Source: Chrysomallon squamiferum
Lineage: Eukaryota > Mollusca > Gastropoda > Neomphalida > Peltospiridae
DNA: 12,500 bases
Direction of reading: 5' to 3'
NCBI GenBank assembly: GCA_012295275.1
Contig: CM022668.1
Coordinates: 4,802,302-4,814,801, forward strand
The notes beneath the pieces were generated by a model. The model worked only from the letters and a program-made list of their open reading frames with translations. It was not told where the DNA came from and made no database searches. A program made the translations under genes and the position numbers. Shown here one piece after another: positions 8,917-12,500 of this stretch (within the stretch, counting starts at the first letter, position 1; each line of letters starts with the position of its first letter).

Positions 8917-11775
8917 GGTAAATGGGACAACCTCACCAATAAAATGAAATATGAAATAGGACAATAAAATGAGAAAAACAAATAAAATGAGAAAAAGGAC
9001 AAAATACACCAATAAAATGAGAAATATGACAATACCTCACCAATAAAATGAGAAATATGACAATACCTCACCAATAAAATGAGAAATATGACAATACCTC
9101 ACCAATAAAATTAGAAAAATATGACAATACCTCACCAATAAAATGAAAAATGACTAAACTACACAATAAAATGAGAAATATGACAACTTCACCAAAAAAT
9201 GAGAAATAACTCCACTTCTTCACCAATAAAATGAGAAATATGACAATACCTCACCAATATCACCAAAATGAGAAATATGACAATACCTCACCAATAAAAT
9301 GAGAAATATGACAATACCTCACCAATAAAATGAGAAATATGACAATACCTCACCAATAAAATGAGAAATATGAGATCCAAAAATGAGAAACCTCACCAAT
9401 AAAATGAGAAATATGACAATACTTCACCAATAAAATGAGAAATATGACAATACCTCACCAATAAAATGAGAAATATGACAATACCTCACCAATAAAATGA
9501 GAAATATGACAATACCTCACCAATAAAATGAGAAATATGACAATACCTCACCAGCAATGAGAAATAAAATGAAAATGAAAAAATGAGAAATATGACAATA
9601 CCTCACCAATAAAATGAGAAATATGACAATACCTCACCAATACCTCAGAAATAAAATGAATAAAATAAAATGAGAATATGACAATACCCTCAAAATAAAA
9701 AGGACAATACCTCACCAATAAAATGAGAAATATGACAATACCTCACCAATAAAATGAGAAATATGACAATACCTCACCAATAAAATGAGAAATATGACAA
9801 TACCTCACCAATAAAATGAGAAATAGGACAATACCTCACCAATAAAATGAGAAATAGGACAATGACCAATAAAATGAGAAATATGACAATACCTCACCAA
9901 TAAAATGAGAAATATGACAATACCTCACCAATAAAATGAGAAATATGACAATACCTCACCAATAAAATGAGAAATATGACAATACCTCACCAATAAAATG
10001 AGAAATATGACAATACCTCACCAATAAAATGAGAAATATGACAATACCTCACCAAAAAATGAGAAATATGACAAGACCAATAAAATAAATGAGAAATATG
10101 ACAATACCTCACCAATAAAATGAGAAATATGACAATACCTCACCAATAAAATGAGAAATATGACAATACCTCACCAATAAAATGAGAAATATGACAATAC
10201 CTCACCAATAAAATGAGAAATATGACAATACCTCACCAATAAAATGAGAAATATGACAATACCTCACCAATAAAATGAGAAATATGACAATACCTCACCA
10301 ATAAAATGAGAAATATGACAATACCTCACCAATAAAATGAGAAATATGACAATACCTCACCAATAAAATGAGAAATATGACAATACCTCACCAATAAAAT
10401 GAGAAATGACCAATAAAATGAGAAATATGACAATACCTCACCAATAAAATGAGAAATATGACAATACCTCACCAATAAAATGAGAAATATGACAATACCT
10501 CACCAATAAAATGAGAAATATGACAATACCTCACCAATAAAATGAGAAATATGACAATACCTCACCAATAAAATGAGAAATATGACAATACCTCACCAAT
10601 AAAATTAGGAGAAATATGACAATAAATCACCAAAAAATGAGAAAATGAGACAATGACAATCACCAATAAAATGAGAAATATGACAATACCTCACCAATAA
10701 AATGAGAAATAATATGACAATACCTCACCAATAAAATGAGAAATATGACAATACCTCACCAATAAAATGAGAAATATGACAATACCTCACCAATAAAATG
10801 AGAAATATGACAATACCTCACCAATAAAATGAGAAATATGACAATACCTCACCAATAAAATGAGAAATATGACAATACCTCACCAATAAAATGAGAAATA
10901 TGACAATACCTCACCAATAAAATGAGAAATATGACAATACCTCACCAATAAAATGAGAAATATGACAATACCTCACCAATAAAATGAGAAATATGACAAT
11001 ACCTCACCAATAAAATGAGAAATATGACAATACCTCACCAATAAAATGAGAAATATGACAATACCTCACCAATAAAATGAGAAATATGACAATACCTCAC
11101 CAATAAAATGAGAAATATGACAATACCTCACCAATAAAATGAGAAATATGACAATACCTCACCAATAAAATGAGAAATATGACAATACCTCACCAATAAA
11201 ATGAGAAATATGACAATACCTCACCAATAAAATGAGAAATATGACAATACCTCACCAATAAAATGAGAAATATGACAATACCTCACCAATAAAATGAGAA
11301 ATATGACAATACCTCACCAATAAAAAAAAGATGATGACAATACTCACCAACAAAAATAAAATGAGAAATAGGTTAGAAATAGGACCTCACTCTGCCAAAA
11401 TTACCTCCAGAAAGAAATAGGACAATACCTTACCAATAAAATGAGAAATAGGATAATACTTCACCAATAAAATTAGAAATAGGACAATATCGTACCAATA
11501 AAATGAGAAATAGGAGAATACTTCACCAATAAAATTAGAAATAGGACAATACCGTACCAATAAAATGAGAAATAGGACAATATCTCACAAGTAAAATGAA
11601 AAATAGAACCGTACCTCAACAATAAAGTGATAAATAGAACAATATCTCTACAATAAAATGAGAAATAGCACAATAACTCACCAGTAAAATGAGAAATAGG
11701 AAATCGCTCACAAGTAGAATGAGTAATAGGACAATACCTCACGAGTAAAATTAGAAATAGGACAATTGCTCACGT
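8917..11775 (+). repeat. 31-bp minisatellite array, roughly 90 units
   Basis: A tandem array with a 31-base period, verified by repeated register shifts of 31 (for example 11041 to 11072). Each consensus unit contains CCAATAAAATGAG followed by AATATGACAATACCTC. Inner stretches (10095-10400 and about 10720-11320) are nearly uniform. Outer units diverge: ATATGACA becomes ATAGGACA, with CTT or CGT in place of CTC, on the right edge (11410-11770), and there are shortened units on the left. This is typical of arrays homogenised from the inside by unequal exchange. No unit is separated by unique spacers. Since 31 is not a multiple of three, stops recur in every frame of the uniform part, so it is not protein coding. 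Confidence 0.97.
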
Positions 11776-11939
11776 TTACCTTTATCAATAAAAATAAATA
11801 AATAAATAAATAAACTAGAAAAGTTGTGTTAACAACACAATTCACTTATTTAATTTTTTCAGATTCCTTTAATTGTTTGTTATAATACTTCTGACTGTGA
11901 TTGTGAACATTAAAGGCATAAATATTTTAAAGGTTTCAG
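11776..11939. other. Junction between minisatellite and FReD exon
   Basis: It contains an (AAAT)n tract at 11790-11815 and AT-rich sequence ending in the candidate acceptor GGTTTCAG at 11932-11939. The AAATAAATAAAC end and the absence of minisatellite words mark the array's right border. Confidence 0.6.
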
Positions 11940-12036
11940 GTTTTTCAGGGTTGTACTGATGGCAGTGAAGGTTTCTACAGAATATGGCAGGAGTATGTGG
12001 TTGGATTTGGATATGCGATTAATGAAATTTGCTTAG
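11940..12036 (+). CDS. FReD upstream exon, apparently intact (partial gene)
   Basis: After TTTCAG the frame is open and reads VFQGCTDGSEGFYRIWQEY, then VVGFGYAINEICL, and the last base joins a phase-1 donor (TTAG|GTAATA). This is the part of the fibrinogen C domain that normally reads VIQRRxDGSxDFxRxWxxYxxGFGxxxxEFWLGN. The phase matches the phase-1 entry of the GNENIH exon at 41, so the two exon types are compatible neighbours in one gene structure. Unusual residues are G-C for R-R and C for the W of EFWLG, and the polypyrimidine tract at the acceptor is weak. The next exon is not seen before 12500, so it would have to lie beyond the window. It may be functional or a less decayed relic. Confidence 0.65.
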
Positions 12037-12156
12037 GTAATATTTATTATTAATGTATGTCAGTAATCAATAAGAAAAAAACCACAGCAGCGTTTACAAG
12101 GTTTTCATGAAACGTACGAACAACAAACGAAAAACAACATCAACAACAAAAAAAAA

Positions 12157-12229
<73 letters not shown>

Positions 12230-12500
12230 GTAATAATAATAATAAAAAGAGAAGAAAAAGTACCGAGAATAAAAAAAACAAAAAAAACAAACAACAACAA
12301 CAATAAAGATTGATACATGCAAATGTTATTTAGTAATAAATTTGGTCACGATTTTCATTTCAGATGAAATGTAGGTTGGGTCTTTCTCAGAGTATGTGCA
12401 GATAAGCGTGTGCTCGTTTATTGTGTGCGGGTGTTTCTGTCTGTTGCAGAACAGACCCTCCTGAATATTATCGATTTTTTATTTTTATTTTTTAATACTT
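12037..12500 (+). other. Putative intron after the FReD exon, to the window end
   Basis: It starts GTAATATTTATTATTAATG and shares TGTCAGTAATCAATAA, AAGGTTTTCATGA, TTATTTAGTAATAA and CACGATTTTCATTTCAGAT with the 1788-2000 flank. A CTGTCTGTTGCAG at about 12438-12450 looks like an acceptor, but the following sequence does not resemble the next FReD exon. No other gene is visible. Confidence 0.5.
12151..12245 (+). repeat. (AAT)n microsatellite
   Basis: About 28 AAT/ATA units flanked by A-rich and AAC-rich sequence, inside the putative FReD intron. Confidence 0.96.

Noticed and set aside
11473-11742. 89-codon minus-strand frame rich in ISHF/LSYF
   Set aside because: It is a chance open stretch over diverged 31-base units; uniform units contain stops in all frames.
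8917-11775. CRISPR-like array
   Set aside because: The units abut without unique spacers and the context is eukaryotic, so it is a minisatellite.
12094-12322. Poly-Ile, poly-Leu, poly-Tyr and similar open frames
   Set aside because: They are translations of the (AAT)n microsatellite in several frames.

Overview
This window looks like AT-rich, repeat-dense DNA from an invertebrate animal. The support is split genes with GT...AG introns, AATAAA polyadenylation signals, long (GA)n, (AAAT)n, (AAT)n and (CA)n microsatellites, and a 2.9 kb minisatellite. Nothing bacterial is visible. The only recognisable protein family is the fibrinogen-related domain (FReD: ficolin, tenascin and FREP-like lectins). 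FReD genes are greatly expanded in molluscs and some other invertebrates. A mollusc is my best guess, but the sequence does not prove it.

Layout. Positions 1-835 hold the last two coding exons of a FReD gene on the plus strand (41-208 and 451-716), with an intact frame and a poly(A) signal at 724-729. Positions 1105-2000 hold fragments of the 5' half of another FReD gene. These are a possible N-terminal segment (1460-1532) and a decayed exon with the DGTEDF...WQEY signature (1695-1778, then a stop). Positions 2003-6138 are dominated by an unidentified, directly repeated module (A0 2003-2443; A1 2716-3866; A2 4754-6138). Between these modules lie a small FReD exon relic (3883-3922) and an inverted copy of the 1105-1556 segment (4188-4547). 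Positions 6135-6940 are an inverted copy of 1-835. It is a FReD pseudogene on the minus strand whose splice donor is destroyed and whose last exon carries a premature TAA. Positions 6948-7920 are mostly simple repeats. Two further FReD exon relics follow on the plus strand (about 7925-7998 and 8365-8437). Positions about 8917-11775 are a 31-bp minisatellite of roughly 90 units, each containing AATAAA. At 11940-12036 there is one more FReD exon, open and with a good donor; it probably starts a further gene that runs past the window.

Taken together, the window looks like a birth-and-death cluster of FReD lectin genes. It has one apparently functional 3' end, one dead inverted partner and at least five scattered copies of the same upstream exon in different stages of decay. 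They are embedded in, and probably shuffled by, simple repeats and a local repeat module. I see no tRNA, rRNA, transposase, reverse transcriptase or other complete gene. All alignments were done by eye, so percentages and outer boundaries are approximate.
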